A stretch of DNA of 64,000 bases, from NCBI RefSeq assembly GCF_002920615.1, contig NZ_PQSU01000001.1, forward strand, positions 454,129 through 518,128, given 5' to 3'. The position numbers and the translations under genes were made by a program. Of this stretch, positions 10,049-18,886 are shown piece after piece (position 1 is the stretch's first letter; every line of letters starts with the position of its first letter). The notes beneath the pieces were generated by a model. It made no database searches, had not been told where the DNA came from, and worked only from the letters and a program-made list of their open reading frames with translations. This stretch comes from Streptomyces sp. Ru62 (GTDB taxonomy: Bacteria; Actinomycetota; Actinomycetes; Streptomycetales; Streptomycetaceae).

Positions 10049-11590
10049 TCACCGCGCCCCCGCCCGCCACCGCCGGCCGGGGCTGTCGGACAGGGCGTGC
10101 AGGGAGACGCCGTCGCCGTCGTCCGGGGTGACCGCCGTCTCGATGGCGATGGCCGGGCGGATGGTGCCGTCGGGGTCGACGGTGAAGCGGAGGTTCTCGC
10201 CGTTGCGGCCGTGGACCGAGTCGCACTCCCAGATGCCCACGCCCCGGTCGACCGAGCCCCGGCTGTCCAGGCAGAAGTCGTCGTCGGCCGCCGAGCGGAG
10301 CACGCCCAGGGAGGCGTCGACGCTCCAGCGCTGGGTCGCGGAGGAGTCGCAGGGAGCCGTGACGACTTCGTTGCCCTTGGCCAGGTCGCCGTCGCGGATG
10401 TCCAGGCAGCGGCCCGTGGCCAGGTTGACCACCTGGGCGTAGGCGGCTCCCGGCGGGGCGGGCGGTGGCGTCGGGCTCGGGGTCTCGCGGCGGGGCGGGG
10501 TGGGAGTCGGGCGGTGCGAAGCCGGGGTGGGGGAGGGGGACGGGGACTGGGACGTGCGGGACGGGGAGGGGGAGTGGGCCGGGGACGGGGGCAGCGAGAC
10601 CGTCGCCGTCACCGTCACCGACGAGGGCGCGGGGGTGGCCGCCGCCGGGCGGCGGTCGGTGGAGTGCGCGGGGCTGAACAGGAAGACCAGCAGCGGGGTC
10701 AATGCCACGCCCAGCGCCGCCGAGCCCAGCAGGACGCGCCCGCGGGGCGGCCGGCCGGGCGTGCCCGCCGTCGTGGGTACGGCGGCGGACACGGGGAGCT
10801 CGTCCCGGCGCAGGTACGCCGTTCCGCGCCAGGGCAGCAGACCCTCGGCGAGGGTCTGCCGGGGCGCGTCCCGCAGCGCCCGCACCTCCTCGAACGCGGC
10901 CGTGCAGTGCGGGCAGCGCGCCATGTGGGTGTCCAGGTCGGCGCTGCGACGCGGGGCGTCCGGCCGTACCGCCTCCTCGATCAGCCGCCGGAAGTCCGCG
11001 CAGCGCGGGTCGTCGGAGGCGGCCAGCCGGTGCCGCAGACAGGCCTGGGCCAGGGCGGTGAGGGCCCGCGGGGTGTCGTGGACGACGTCCGCGCTGCCGA
11101 GGCCCAGGAAGGCGGCGGTGCGCTCCTCGGGTTCCGCGTCGACGACGCCGTACCAGAGCAGTCCCTGGGCGCGGGAGGGCAGTGACCGGAAGGCCGGGAG
11201 CAGGGGCGGGGTCGGGCCCTCGGGGCGGCCGGCCGTGGTCAGCACCAGCAGCAGGCCGGGGTCGACGCCCGCGGAGCGTTCGTCGCGCGCCCAGTTGGCC
11301 GCCAGCCGCACGGTGAGCAGCAGGAGCCGGTGGCGCAGGGGGACGGGCGGTTCGACGCCCCGGGCCGTCTCGCGGGCCGCCGTGGTGAACGTCTCCGCCG
11401 CCAGCCGGCGGGCCGCGGACTCGCTCGTCGCGCACAGCCGGGCGTGGGCGAGGACCGCCGGATGGTGGCGGCGGCGCAGCTCCTGCAACGCCGGGTAGGC
11501 CGTGGGCGTGGGGAAGCGCAGCAGTTCGGTCAGCCGTGCGTCCGGCGCGTCCTCGTGGTCCCCCGCCGTGGCGTGGTCCCCCTCAGCCAT
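10049..11590 (-). CDS. Membrane protein: sigma-like N-terminus, zinc-finger-like motif, ricin lectin
   Basis: A 513-residue mosaic. Residues ~20-200 resemble the helical N-terminal part of ECF sigma factors (LRRRHHPAVLAHARLC and following helices). Residues ~218-235 contain HMARCPHC, a zinc-finger-like HxxxCxxC motif typical of anti-sigma factors. A transmembrane helix follows at ~288-308. A Pro/Ser/Thr-rich spacer runs to ~380. The last ~130 residues are a ricin-type beta-trefoil lectin (RCLDIRDGD, QRWSVD and FCLDSRG repeats). The topology suggests a cytoplasmic regulatory half and an extracellular carbohydrate-binding half. It lies 234 nt downstream of sigI on the same strand. The carbohydrate-sensing role is inference. 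Confidence 0.8.
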   Translation of the reverse strand: MAEGDHATAGDHEDAPDARLTELLRFPTPTAYPALQELRRRHHPAVLAHARLCATSESAARRLAAETFTTAARETARGVEPPVPLRHRLLLLTVRLAANWARDERSAGVDPGLLLVLTTAGRPEGPTPPLLPAFRSLPSRAQGLLWYGVVDAEPEERTAAFLGLGSADVVHDTPRALTALAQACLRHRLAASDDPRCADFRRLIEEAVRPDAPRRSADLDTHMARCPHCTAAFEEVRALRDAPRQTLAEGLLPWRGTAYLRRDELPVSAAVPTTAGTPGRPPRGRVLLGSAALGVALTPLLVFLFSPAHSTDRRPAAATPAPSSVTVTATVSLPPSPAHSPSPSRTSQSPSPSPTPASHRPTPTPPRRETPSPTPPPAPPGAAYAQVVNLATGRCLDIRDGDLAKGNEVVTAPCDSSATQRWSVDASLGVLRSAADDDFCLDSRGSVDRGVGIWECDSVHGRNGENLRFTVDPDGTIRPAIAIETAVTPDDGDGVSLHALSDSPGRRWRAGAR

Positions 11591-11752
11591 GCAACACCCT
11601 CCGTCCCGAGAAGGCCGCTGACATACCAGCCAGTTTGGGGACCCATAGTGGTGGACGGGGGCGGTCCCGGAAAGAGGTTTCTGTGAGGAACCGCATAACG
11701 GTTGGGGTGCTGGGCACCCGGCTGCCGGAGTGGTGGGTGCAGGGGACGCCGA

Positions 11753-11780
11753 AGCGGCCCGGCGTCTCCACCGGGCCGCT
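11753..11780 (-). terminator. sigI terminator hairpin
   Basis: A perfect 10-bp stem (AGCGGCCCGG / CCGGGCCGCT) with an 8-nt loop lies 45 nt past the sigI stop. It separates sigI from the lectin gene downstream, which should therefore have its own promoter in 11591-11750. Confidence 0.7.
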
Positions 11781-11824
11781 CACCGCAGTACGGGCCGCAC
11801 GCGTGCGCGCGTTCCGCGCGGAGG

Positions 11825-12721
11825 TCACTCCTCCAGCGTCAGTCCCTTGCGCAGCCGTACCAGCGTGCGCGACAGCAGCCGGGACACGTGCATCTGGGAG
11901 ATGCCCAGTTCCTCGCCGATCTCCGACTGGGTCATGTTCGCCACGAACCGCAGGGAGAGGATCTTCCGGTCCCGGGGCGGGAGTTCGGCGATCAGGGGCT
12001 TGAGCGACTCGATGTACTCGATGCCTTCGAGCCCGTGGTCCTCGTATCCGATGCGGTCCGCGAGGGCGCCCTCGGACTCGTCCTCCTCCGGCTGGGCGTC
12101 CAGCGACGAGGCGGTGTAGGCGTTCGAGGCGGCCATGCCCTCGACGACCTCGTCGTTGGAGATGCCGAGCCGCTCGGCCAGTTCCGCGACCGTGGGGGCG
12201 CGGTCCAGCTGTTGCGCCAGTTCGTCGCCGGCCTTGGCCAGGTCGAGCCGCAGCTCCTGGAGCCGGCGCGGGACGCGCACGGACCACGAGGTGTCACGGA
12301 AGAACCGCTTGATCTCGCCGATGATGGTCGGCATCGCGAAGGTGGGGAACTCGACGCCGCGGGAGAGTTCGAAGCGGTCGATCGCCTTGATCAGGCCGAT
12401 GGTGCCGACCTGGATGATGTCCTCCATCGGCTCGCTGCGGGAGCGGAAGCGGGAGGCGGCGAACTTGACGAGCGCGAGGTTGAGCTCGACGAGGGTGTTG
12501 CGGACGTACGCGTGCTCGTGCGTCCCTTCCTCCAGCGACTCCAGGCGCTCGAAGAGGGTCTTGGACAGGGCCCGTGCGTCGACCGGGCCGATCTCGTCGT
12601 ACGGGGGGATCTCCGGGAGTCCCTCGAAGGGATCGAGGGGGTCGATGGGATGATCCAGTTGTTCCGGTGGGGGTGTCGACGTCGCGATCGGGGTAGGCGA
12701 TGCGTCGAGCCGGGGTGACAT
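11825..12721 (-). CDS. sigI: SigB/F-type RNA polymerase sigma factor, SigI orthologue
   Basis: A 298-residue group 3 sigma factor with all expected parts: region 2 at ~75-150 (MEDIIQVGTIGLIKAIDRFE, then FAMPTIIGEIKR), region 3 at ~165-215, and region 4 at ~245-295 ending in a helix-turn-helix (MTQSEIGEELGISQMHVSRL). This group directs stress and developmental promoters in Streptomyces. Its divergent neighbours are a STAS anti-anti-sigma and a HATPase anti-sigma, the arrangement described for SigI/ArsI/PrsI in S. coelicolor. The ATG at 12721 has GGAGGACACCC before it. The exact orthologue name rests on synteny and memory. Confidence 0.9.
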   Translation of the reverse strand: MSPRLDASPTPIATSTPPPEQLDHPIDPLDPFEGLPEIPPYDEIGPVDARALSKTLFERLESLEEGTHEHAYVRNTLVELNLALVKFAASRFRSRSEPMEDIIQVGTIGLIKAIDRFELSRGVEFPTFAMPTIIGEIKRFFRDTSWSVRVPRRLQELRLDLAKAGDELAQQLDRAPTVAELAERLGISNDEVVEGMAASNAYTASSLDAQPEEDESEGALADRIGYEDHGLEGIEYIESLKPLIAELPPRDRKILSLRFVANMTQSEIGEELGISQMHVSRLLSRTLVRLRKGLTLEE

Positions 12722-12877
12722 GGGTGTCCTCCATCGTTCTCGGCATATGGCTGCCGAAGCCAGTACGTGCACTGCGGTGTGCGGCGCCTCCGAAGCCGGC
12801 GTGTAGGGGTGTGTGTCCTTACTAGCCCTACCCGCTGCACCGAGCGAGTCGCAAGTGCGTTCTGTAGCTATATGTCC

Positions 12878-12901
12878 GTTTCTGTGCGGATGTTCGGGTG
12901 T
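12878..12901 (+). promoter_or_regulatory. Possible stress-sigma promoter for arsI
   Basis: GTTTC (12878-12882), a 13-nt spacer and GGGTGT (12896-12901) resemble the GNNTN-N14-16-GGGTAC consensus of SigB-family promoters. It lies 66 nt before arsI, which would give autoregulation by the stress sigma factors. The spacer is one nucleotide short and the -10 box is imperfect. Confidence 0.3.
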
Positions 12902-12967
12902 CGGAGTGCGCATGGAAGGCGTAATGTTCGAGGGCATCAGCAGCCACGACCTCGGGAGAGAGACGGC

Positions 12968-13345
12968 ATGGACCACGGGACGGTCGGCAGCGCACAGTCG
13001 GGCCGGCTTCTGGTGGAGGTGCGGGAAGAGGGCTCCAGCGCCGTTGTGACACCGGCGGGTGAGCTCGATCACCACACCGCCGATCTTTTGCGTGAGCCCC
13101 TCGACGACCTCTTGGCCAAGGGCTTCTCGCGGCTCGTGGTGGACTGCTCACGCCTGGAGTTCTGCGACTCCACAGGGCTGAACGTCCTGCTCGGCGCCCG
13201 CTTGAAGGCGGAGGCCGCGGGTGGCGGGGTCCATCTGGCCGGAATGCTGCCAGTGGTCGCCCGCGTGTTCGAGATCACCGGGGCGGAGGCGGTCTTCACC
13301 GTCCACGACTCCGTGGAGGCGGCCCTGGCCGACGGTGCCGACTGA
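12968..13345 (+). CDS. arsI: STAS-domain anti-anti-sigma factor
   Basis: A 125-residue single STAS domain. The phosphorylation site motif CDSTGL places the acceptor at Ser68, matching Ser58 of B. subtilis SpoIIAA. In the partner-switch model the unphosphorylated form binds the anti-sigma kinase and frees the sigma factor. It is divergent from sigI across a 246-nt promoter region and upstream of the anti-sigma gene on the same strand. I chose ATG 12968 after GGGAG; upstream in-frame starts lie inside the promoter region. It is named arsI by its position beside sigI and prsI. Confidence 0.87.
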   Translation: MDHGTVGSAQSGRLLVEVREEGSSAVVTPAGELDHHTADLLREPLDDLLAKGFSRLVVDCSRLEFCDSTGLNVLLGARLKAEAAGGGVHLAGMLPVVARVFEITGAEAVFTVHDSVEAALADGAD

Positions 13346-13787
13346 CCCTCCGCCCCGTGTCCGGTCCGGTCCGTCGCGGCTTCCCGTGGGCGTTACATGC
13401 GTCACGTCCGAAACGGGGGGTGTTCCGTCGGATCGGTCGGGCAGGAGAGGGCAGAAGGAGGCGGGAGCCGTTCCGCCGACTGCCGGCCGTCGGCCACCGC
13501 TTACCGGTGGCCGGTGGGCGCGCGGGACGGGGCGTGCGTCCGGCGGACGGGCGGGTAGGGATTCCTGGCCGGACGGCGTGCGGACGGCCGTCGGGCGGTG
13601 TGCGGACGGCGCGCGGACGATGTACGAACGACGTCCGGGCGGTGTGCGGACGACATCCCGGCCGGACGGCGCCCGGGGCGCCGGCGGTGCCGGGCCTTCG
13701 ACAGGACCGACCGGCCGGAGACCGCCGGCCGGACTATTGACCGGACTTTTGAATCGTGAACTGGTGAATCGGTGAGGTGAAGCGCTG
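13346..13787 (+). repeat. 442-nt GC-rich spacer with CGGACG-type repeats
   Basis: No convincing gene lies between arsI and prsI. The segment 13550-13690 is built from variants of TGCGGACGGC. The 17-mer CGGGCGGTGTGCGGACG occurs twice, at 13592-13608 and 13636-13652 (44-nt period). The last 60 nt are more AT-rich and hold the GTGAGGTGAAG ribosome-binding region of prsI. An internal prsI promoter is likely but not identifiable. Confidence 0.6.
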
Positions 13788-14366
13788 ATGAGCACCACCC
13801 GGCCTTACTCGCCGGGCGACCGCGGCCCGGAGCCCAGCGGCGCTTCCGGGGCGTCCGAGGGGGCCGCGCCGGCCGTCGGCGCGGCCACGGGGGCAGCCGC
13901 GCCGTCCGTGCCGTCCGGGCCGCCGGGCCCGGCCGACGGCACCCCGCAGCCCCGGGGCCGGCAGGTCCGCAGGCTGCGCCTGGAAGGCGAGAGCGGGGTC
14001 GTCCCGCTCGCCCGTGACTTCACCCGCCAGGCGCTGTACGCGTGGGGCTGGCTGCCCGCCGCCACCGCCGACCAGCGGGCCGCCGCCGAGGACGTGCTGC
14101 TCGTGGTCTCCGAACTGGTCACCAACGCCTGCCTGCACGCCGAGGGCCCCGACGAACTGCTCCTCTCCTGCGACAACAAGGTGATCCGGCTGGAGGTCTC
14201 CGACCGGGGCACCGGCCAGCCGGCCCCGCGCACCCCGCACCGCGCCGGCCGGCCGGGCGGGCACGGCATGTTCATCGTGCAGCGGCTCTGCCTGGACTGG
14301 GGCGTGGTCCGCGCCCCCGGCACGCCGGGCAAGACGGTCTGGGCGGAGCTGGGCGCCCCCGCCTGA
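13788..14366 (+). CDS. prsI: HATPase anti-sigma factor (SpoIIAB/RsbW-like)
   Basis: 192 residues. Residues 1-58 are a low-complexity Ala/Gly/Pro-rich extension; residues ~65-190 are a GHKL-type ATPase domain. The N box is SELVTNACLH (Asn113), the G1 box is SDRGTG (Asp139), and the G2 box is GGHGMF (157-162). Such kinases bind a sigma factor and phosphorylate the cognate STAS protein. With sigI and arsI beside it, PrsI is the natural identification. The long disordered N-terminus is unusual for the family and might be an artefact of choosing too early a start, but ATG 13788 has a GAGGTGAAG just upstream. Confidence 0.86.
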   Translation: MSTTRPYSPGDRGPEPSGASGASEGAAPAVGAATGAAAPSVPSGPPGPADGTPQPRGRQVRRLRLEGESGVVPLARDFTRQALYAWGWLPAATADQRAAAEDVLLVVSELVTNACLHAEGPDELLLSCDNKVIRLEVSDRGTGQPAPRTPHRAGRPGGHGMFIVQRLCLDWGVVRAPGTPGKTVWAELGAPA

Positions 14367-14623
14367 GCGCCGGCGGAGACCACCCGAGTCCCCGCCTCCA
14401 CTCCGCCACCGCCTCGCGCACGCCGGATCACCACAACTCCGGCGTGTGACGTGTCTTCCTTCCTCACGACCCCGGGCGAACCGTGACGGCGAGATCTGAT
14501 GTGCCGTCAGGGATGAGTGAGGCGGACCGATCGTGCCGTACCCGGAACGAACCGCCGCACTCGCCTCCGCCACGGCCCCACCGGCTCGGCTGCGCTGCCG
14601 GCCGCACCGACGGCCCGCGTCGA

Positions 14624-14837
14624 CCTGAGGGGCGCGGGGAACCGCGCGCTCGGCCGCAGCGGTGCGCCGGCCGCCGACGCTCGACCATCCCTAGGGCGCC
14701 CCGCACCCCGGCACGAACGGGCGGCCCGCGCGACAGTCGGCCTCAGGGGCGTGGGGAACCGCGCGCTCGGCCGCAGCGGTGCGCCGGCCGCCGACGCTCG
14801 ACCATCCCTAGGGCGCCCCGCACCCCGGCACGAACGG
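14624..14837. repeat. Tandem pair of a dispersed Streptomyces intergenic repeat
   Basis: Two 97-bp copies, 14624-14720 and 14741-14837, have a 117-bp period and differ at only two positions near their left ends. Each begins with a variant of AGGGGCGCGGGGAACCGCGCG. This core recurs in inverted orientation at 40751-40774. The 14367-14890 gap otherwise holds the end of the prsI transcript and the terminator of the POT gene; I see no gene in it. Confidence 0.85.
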
Positions 14838-14872
14838 AGGGCCACCGCGTCCCAGGGACGCGGTGACCCTCC
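14836..14872 (-). terminator. Terminator of the POT transporter gene
   Basis: A near-perfect hairpin lies 19 nt past the stop: outer stem GGAGGG/CCCTCC, inner stem CACCGCGTCC/GGACGCGGTG, one internal C/A mismatch, 3-nt loop. It is symmetric enough to work in both directions. Confidence 0.8.
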
Positions 14873-14890
14873 GCCGGCCAGGTCCAACGA

Positions 14891-16396
14891 CTAGTTGACG
14901 TTGCCCATCAGCTTCTTCACCTTGCCGCGGTACATCCACACCGCGACACCCGCGACCACGGCGAGCACGGCCTCCAGGGCGACGAAGCCCATCTTGTCGA
15001 GGTTGACACCACCGACGGCCGGGTTCGACAGCAGGGCGGTGACGGAGTCGCCCGCGGTCACCGCGAGGAACCAGACGCCCATCATCTGCGAGGCGTACTT
15101 CTTCGGCGCCATCTTCGTCGTCACCGACAGACCCACCGGCGACAGCGTCAGCTCACCGATGGTCTGCGCGAAGTAGATCGCGACCAGCCACAGCGCCGCG
15201 GCCTTGTGACCGCCCTCGGCGATCGACAGCGGGGCGAGGAAGACGAAGAAGGACGCACCGACCAGCACCAGACCGGAGGCGAACTTCACGATCGTGCTCG
15301 GCTCCTTGCCGCGCTTGTTCAGCCACAGCCACAGCCAGGCGAAGACCGGCGCGAGGGCCATGATCATGACCGGGTTGACCGACTGGTACCAGGAGACCGG
15401 GAACTCCCAGCCGAAGATGGTGTTGTCGGCGCTCTTCTCGGCGAACAGCGAGAGGGTGGAGCCGCCCTGGTCGTAGATCATCCAGAAGACGGCGGCGGCC
15501 ACGAAGAACCAGATGTACGCGGACACCTTGGAGCGCTCGGCCGGCTCCAGGTCCTTGTCGCGCAGGATCCGGGAGATGACCAGGATCGGCACGATCAGGC
15601 CGATGAGCGTGAGCGGGATCAGCGCCCAGTTCAGGGTGAAGTGGCCGGTGCCGCCGACGATGCCGTAGAAGACCACGGCGACGGCCAGCCAGATCAGGCC
15701 CTTGCGCAGGGTGGACGCCTTCTCGGCGGGCGTCAGCGGGGTCGGGACCTCGCTGCTCCTGGCGTTCAGGTGGCGGCCGCCGAGCAGGTACTGGGCGAGA
15801 CCCAGCGCCATACCGAGCGCGGCCAGCGCGAAGCCCAGGTGCCAGTTGACGTTCTCACCGACGGTGCCGATGACCAGCGGGGCGACGAAGGCACCGAGGT
15901 TGATGCCGATGTAGAAGAGCGTGAAGCCACCGTCCCGGCGCGGGTCCTCCGGGCCGTCGTAGAGGTGGCCGACCATCGTGGAGATGTTGGCCTTCAGCAG
16001 ACCGGAGCCGAGGGCGACGAGGACCAGGCCGACGAAGAAGCTCGCGGCGGCGGGCAGCGCCAGGCACAGGTGACCGAGCATGATGACCAGGCCCGCGGCG
16101 GCGACCGTCTTGCGGGGGCCGAGGACACGGTCGGCGAACCAGCCGCCGGGCAGGGCGAGCAGGTACACGAGCGACAGGTACACGGAGTAGATCGCCGTCG
16201 CCGTGCCCGCGCTCAGGTGCAGGCCACCCGGGGCCACCAGGTACAGCGGGAGAAGGGCCCTCATGCCGTAGTAGGAGAAACGCTCCCACATCTCGGTCAT
16301 GAAGAGAGTGGCCAGTCCGCGGGGGTGGCCGAAGAAGGTCTTCTCGGAACCGGGGGTGCCCGGTCGGACCGAGTCCTTCGTCAGGCTGGACGCCAT
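14891..16396 (-). CDS. POT-family proton-coupled di/tripeptide transporter
   Basis: A 501-residue polytopic membrane protein with about 14 hydrophobic segments. The ExxERFxYY motif (EMWERFSYYGMRALL) is at residues ~32-46 and the PTR2 signature FYIGINLGAFVAPL is near residue 157; both are diagnostic of peptide/H+ symporters in the plasma membrane. I chose ATG 16396, preceded by AAGGAACG; a longer frame upstream reads through non-coding-like sequence. It is divergent from draR across 491 nt. The substrate range (di- and tripeptides) is from family knowledge. Confidence 0.93.
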   Translation of the reverse strand: MASSLTKDSVRPGTPGSEKTFFGHPRGLATLFMTEMWERFSYYGMRALLPLYLVAPGGLHLSAGTATAIYSVYLSLVYLLALPGGWFADRVLGPRKTVAAAGLVIMLGHLCLALPAAASFFVGLVLVALGSGLLKANISTMVGHLYDGPEDPRRDGGFTLFYIGINLGAFVAPLVIGTVGENVNWHLGFALAALGMALGLAQYLLGGRHLNARSSEVPTPLTPAEKASTLRKGLIWLAVAVVFYGIVGGTGHFTLNWALIPLTLIGLIVPILVISRILRDKDLEPAERSKVSAYIWFFVAAAVFWMIYDQGGSTLSLFAEKSADNTIFGWEFPVSWYQSVNPVMIMALAPVFAWLWLWLNKRGKEPSTIVKFASGLVLVGASFFVFLAPLSIAEGGHKAAALWLVAIYFAQTIGELTLSPVGLSVTTKMAPKKYASQMMGVWFLAVTAGDSVTALLSNPAVGGVNLDKMGFVALEAVLAVVAGVAVWMYRGKVKKLMGNVN

Positions 16397-16887
16397 GGTC
16401 GTTCCTTGCTGGTCGGGACGCGCGGTGGAGCGTTGCGCGCCCGGTGGGGGTGTCGGCCGGCACCGGCGGGGTCGGTCGTCCACCCCCACGCCCAGGGGGA
16501 GTCCGCCCCGGATCGCGGGGCGGCGGACGGCGACCACCGGGATCCACGCCCCGACGCGTCACCGCGTCCGGGGCCCGGCCAGAGGTCATTCCTTTCAAGG
16601 CTGGTCTGGGCCAGCCCGCACACAAAGAAGACCCTCAGCGTCACATGCCCGCCAAAGGTCCCCGGTGTACTACAGGCGTTCAGGTCACCATACGGCAGGA
16701 CACTGCCGGATATGGAAGGACTTGAGACACGGATCACAGGTGTCGCGGGAACCGCACGACCCGATTCGAAGGTCTCTCCTACGATCGCATCCCCAGGTCA
16801 ATGGTTCGTACCAGCAGCATACGAAGGTAAGAACCCCGGGTGCCGATCACACCCCGGCACCGCACGCGGGCGGTCTACCATCACCTC
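16397..16887. promoter_or_regulatory. Divergent control region between POT transporter and draR
   Basis: A 491-nt region without a gene. Its right end holds the draR promoter: TACCAT (16876-16881) is 6 nt before the ATG, so the mRNA should be leaderless. An inverted repeat centred near 16848 (GGTGCCG / CGGCACC) overlaps where the draR -35 box should be and could be an operator. The middle part is less GC-rich (16620-16830) and probably holds the transporter promoter. Confidence 0.55.
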
Positions 16888-17565
16888 ATGACCCGTGTAC
16901 TGCTCGCCGAGGACGACGCGTCCATCTCGGAGCCGCTGGCCCGCGCCCTGCGCCGGGAAGGTTACGAGGTCGAGGTGCGCGAGGACGGACCCGCCGCGCT
17001 CGACGCCGGAATGCAGGGCGGCGTGGACCTGGTCGTGCTGGACCTGGGCCTGCCCGGCATGGACGGCCTGGAGGTCGCCCGCCGGCTGCGCGCCGACGGT
17101 CACACCGTGCCGATCCTCATCCTGACCGCGCGGGCCGACGAGGTGGACACCGTCGTCGGCCTGGACGCGGGCGCCGACGACTACGTCACCAAGCCGTTCC
17201 GGCTCGCCGAACTGCTCGCCCGGGTGCGGGCCCTGCTCCGGCGCGGCGCGGCCGAACCGCAGCAGCCGCCGGCCACGCACGGGGTGCGGATCGACGTCGA
17301 GTCGCACCGCGCCTGGATGGGCGACGAGGAACTCCAGCTCACCGCCAAGGAGTTCGACCTGCTGCGGGTGCTGGTGCGGGACGCGGGCCGGGTGGTGACC
17401 CGGGACCAGCTGATGCGCGAGGTCTGGGACACCACGTGGTGGTCGTCCACCAAGACCCTGGACATGCACATCTCCTGGCTGCGCAAGAAGCTGGGCGACG
17501 ACGCGGCGAACCCCCGGTACATCGCGACGGTGCGTGGCGTGGGCTTCCGGTTCGAGAAGAGCTGA
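16888..17565 (+). CDS. draR: OmpR/PhoB-family response regulator DraR
   Basis: 225 residues. The receiver domain (1-~115) has the acidic pair Asp9/Asp10, phosphoacceptor Asp52 (VVLDLGLPG), Thr80 and Lys102 (TKPF). A winged-helix DNA-binding domain occupies ~130-225. It pairs with the histidine kinase 33 nt downstream. Gene order next to the POT transporter, GtrA and purK/purE matches S. coelicolor SCO3063/SCO3062, DraR-DraK, a system reported to control antibiotic production in response to nitrogen. I chose ATG 16888; TACCAT 6 nt upstream indicates a leaderless message, and an in-frame ATG at 16840 lies upstream of that promoter. Confidence 0.88.
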   Translation: MTRVLLAEDDASISEPLARALRREGYEVEVREDGPAALDAGMQGGVDLVVLDLGLPGMDGLEVARRLRADGHTVPILILTARADEVDTVVGLDAGADDYVTKPFRLAELLARVRALLRRGAAEPQQPPATHGVRIDVESHRAWMGDEELQLTAKEFDLLRVLVRDAGRVVTRDQLMREVWDTTWWSSTKTLDMHISWLRKKLGDDAANPRYIATVRGVGFRFEKS

Positions 17566-17598
17566 GTCCGGGCCCCAGCGATCACCAGGTGACGGAGC

Positions 17599-18870
17599 AT
17601 GCGCCGACGTCTCATCCAGTCCACCCTCGCCGTCGTCCTCGTGGTGATCGCGGTCTTCGGCGTGTCCCTGGTGATCGTCGAGACGCGGACGATCAGCAAC
17701 AGCGCTCAGGAGCGTGTGGAGTCGGAGGCGGTGCGGCTGGCCAGCATCGTGGACAGCCGGATCCTCGCCGCGGAGAACGTCAACGCGGACGTGCTGCGCA
17801 ACCCGGTCAGCAAGGACCAGTACGCGGTCATCCGCATGCCCGGCAAGCCGCCCATCGAGATCGGCACCAAGCCCGAGGGCAACACCATCCACTACACGCA
17901 GCGCGGCGAGGAGGGTGAGACGGTCACCGTGCAGGAGCCCCGCTCCGCGGTGACCCGCGAGGTCGGCCGGACCCTGCTGATCATCGGGCTGGTCGCGCTG
18001 CTCGCGGTGGTGGCGGCGGTGCTGCTGGCCGTACGGCAGGCCAACCGGCTCGCCTCCCCGCTGACCGACCTCGCCGAGACCGCCGAACGCCTCGGCTCCG
18101 GCGACCCGCGCCCCCGGCACAAGCGGTACGGCGTCCCCGAGCTGGACCGGGTCGCCGATGTGCTGGACGCCTCCGCCGAGCGGATCGGGCGCATGCTGAC
18201 GGCCGAGCGGCGCCTCGCGGCCGACGCCTCCCACCAGCTCCGTACGCCCCTGACCGCGCTGTCCATGCGCCTGGAGGAGATCACCCTCACCGACGACCCG
18301 GACACGGTGAAGGAGGAGGCGACCATCGCGCTGACGCAGGTCGAGCGGCTGACGGACGTCGTGCAGCGGCTGCTGACCAACTCACGGGACCCGCGGACCG
18401 GCTCCGCCGTCACCTTCGACCTGGACGAGGTCATCCAGCAGCAGCTCGCCGAGTGGCGGCCCGCCTACCGCAGCGCCGGCCGGGCCATCGTCAGCTCCGG
18501 CAAGCGGCACCTCCAGGCGGTGGGCACACCGGGCGCGGTCGCCCAGGTGCTGGCCGCGCTGATCGAGAACTCGCTCATGCACGGCGGCGGCACCGTCGCC
18601 CTGCGCACCCGGGTCACCGGCAACCAGGCCGTGATCGAGGTCACCGACGAGGGGCCGGGTGTGCCGGCCGACCTCGGCGCGCGGATCTTCGAGCGCACGA
18701 TCAGCGGGCGGAACTCCACGGGAATCGGCCTGGCCGTCGCCCGGGACCTCGCGGAGGCCGACGGCGGACGCCTTGAGCTGCTCCAGGCGCAGCCCCCGGT
18801 CTTCGGCCTGTTCCTCTCGCGCACGCCCCCGGCACGCACCCCGGACGACGACCACCCGACGGTCCGCTAG
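17599..18870 (+). CDS. draK: Sensor histidine kinase DraK
   Basis: 423 residues: transmembrane helix ~9-28, an extracytoplasmic sensor loop ~29-123, second transmembrane helix ~124-146, HAMP-like linker ~147-200, and a HisKA domain with His212 in the box ASHQLRTPL. The ATPase domain has N box ENSLMHGG near residue 321 and later TDEGPG and STGIGLAVA glycine boxes. It should phosphorylate DraR, encoded just upstream. The sensor loop is short, as expected for a small periplasmic-type domain; its ligand cannot be read from the sequence. A short hairpin (GGTCC/GGACC) sits just at the stop. Confidence 0.9.
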   Translation: MRRRLIQSTLAVVLVVIAVFGVSLVIVETRTISNSAQERVESEAVRLASIVDSRILAAENVNADVLRNPVSKDQYAVIRMPGKPPIEIGTKPEGNTIHYTQRGEEGETVTVQEPRSAVTREVGRTLLIIGLVALLAVVAAVLLAVRQANRLASPLTDLAETAERLGSGDPRPRHKRYGVPELDRVADVLDASAERIGRMLTAERRLAADASHQLRTPLTALSMRLEEITLTDDPDTVKEEATIALTQVERLTDVVQRLLTNSRDPRTGSAVTFDLDEVIQQQLAEWRPAYRSAGRAIVSSGKRHLQAVGTPGAVAQVLAALIENSLMHGGGTVALRTRVTGNQAVIEVTDEGPGVPADLGARIFERTISGRNSTGIGLAVARDLAEADGGRLELLQAQPPVFGLFLSRTPPARTPDDDHPTVR

Positions 18871-18886
18871 GACCGGACCCTGGCGC

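Noticed and set aside
13346..13787. A protein gene between arsI and prsI
   Set aside because: Several frames stay open, but all are Arg/Gly/Pro-rich products of the repeat sequence and none has a ribosome binding site.
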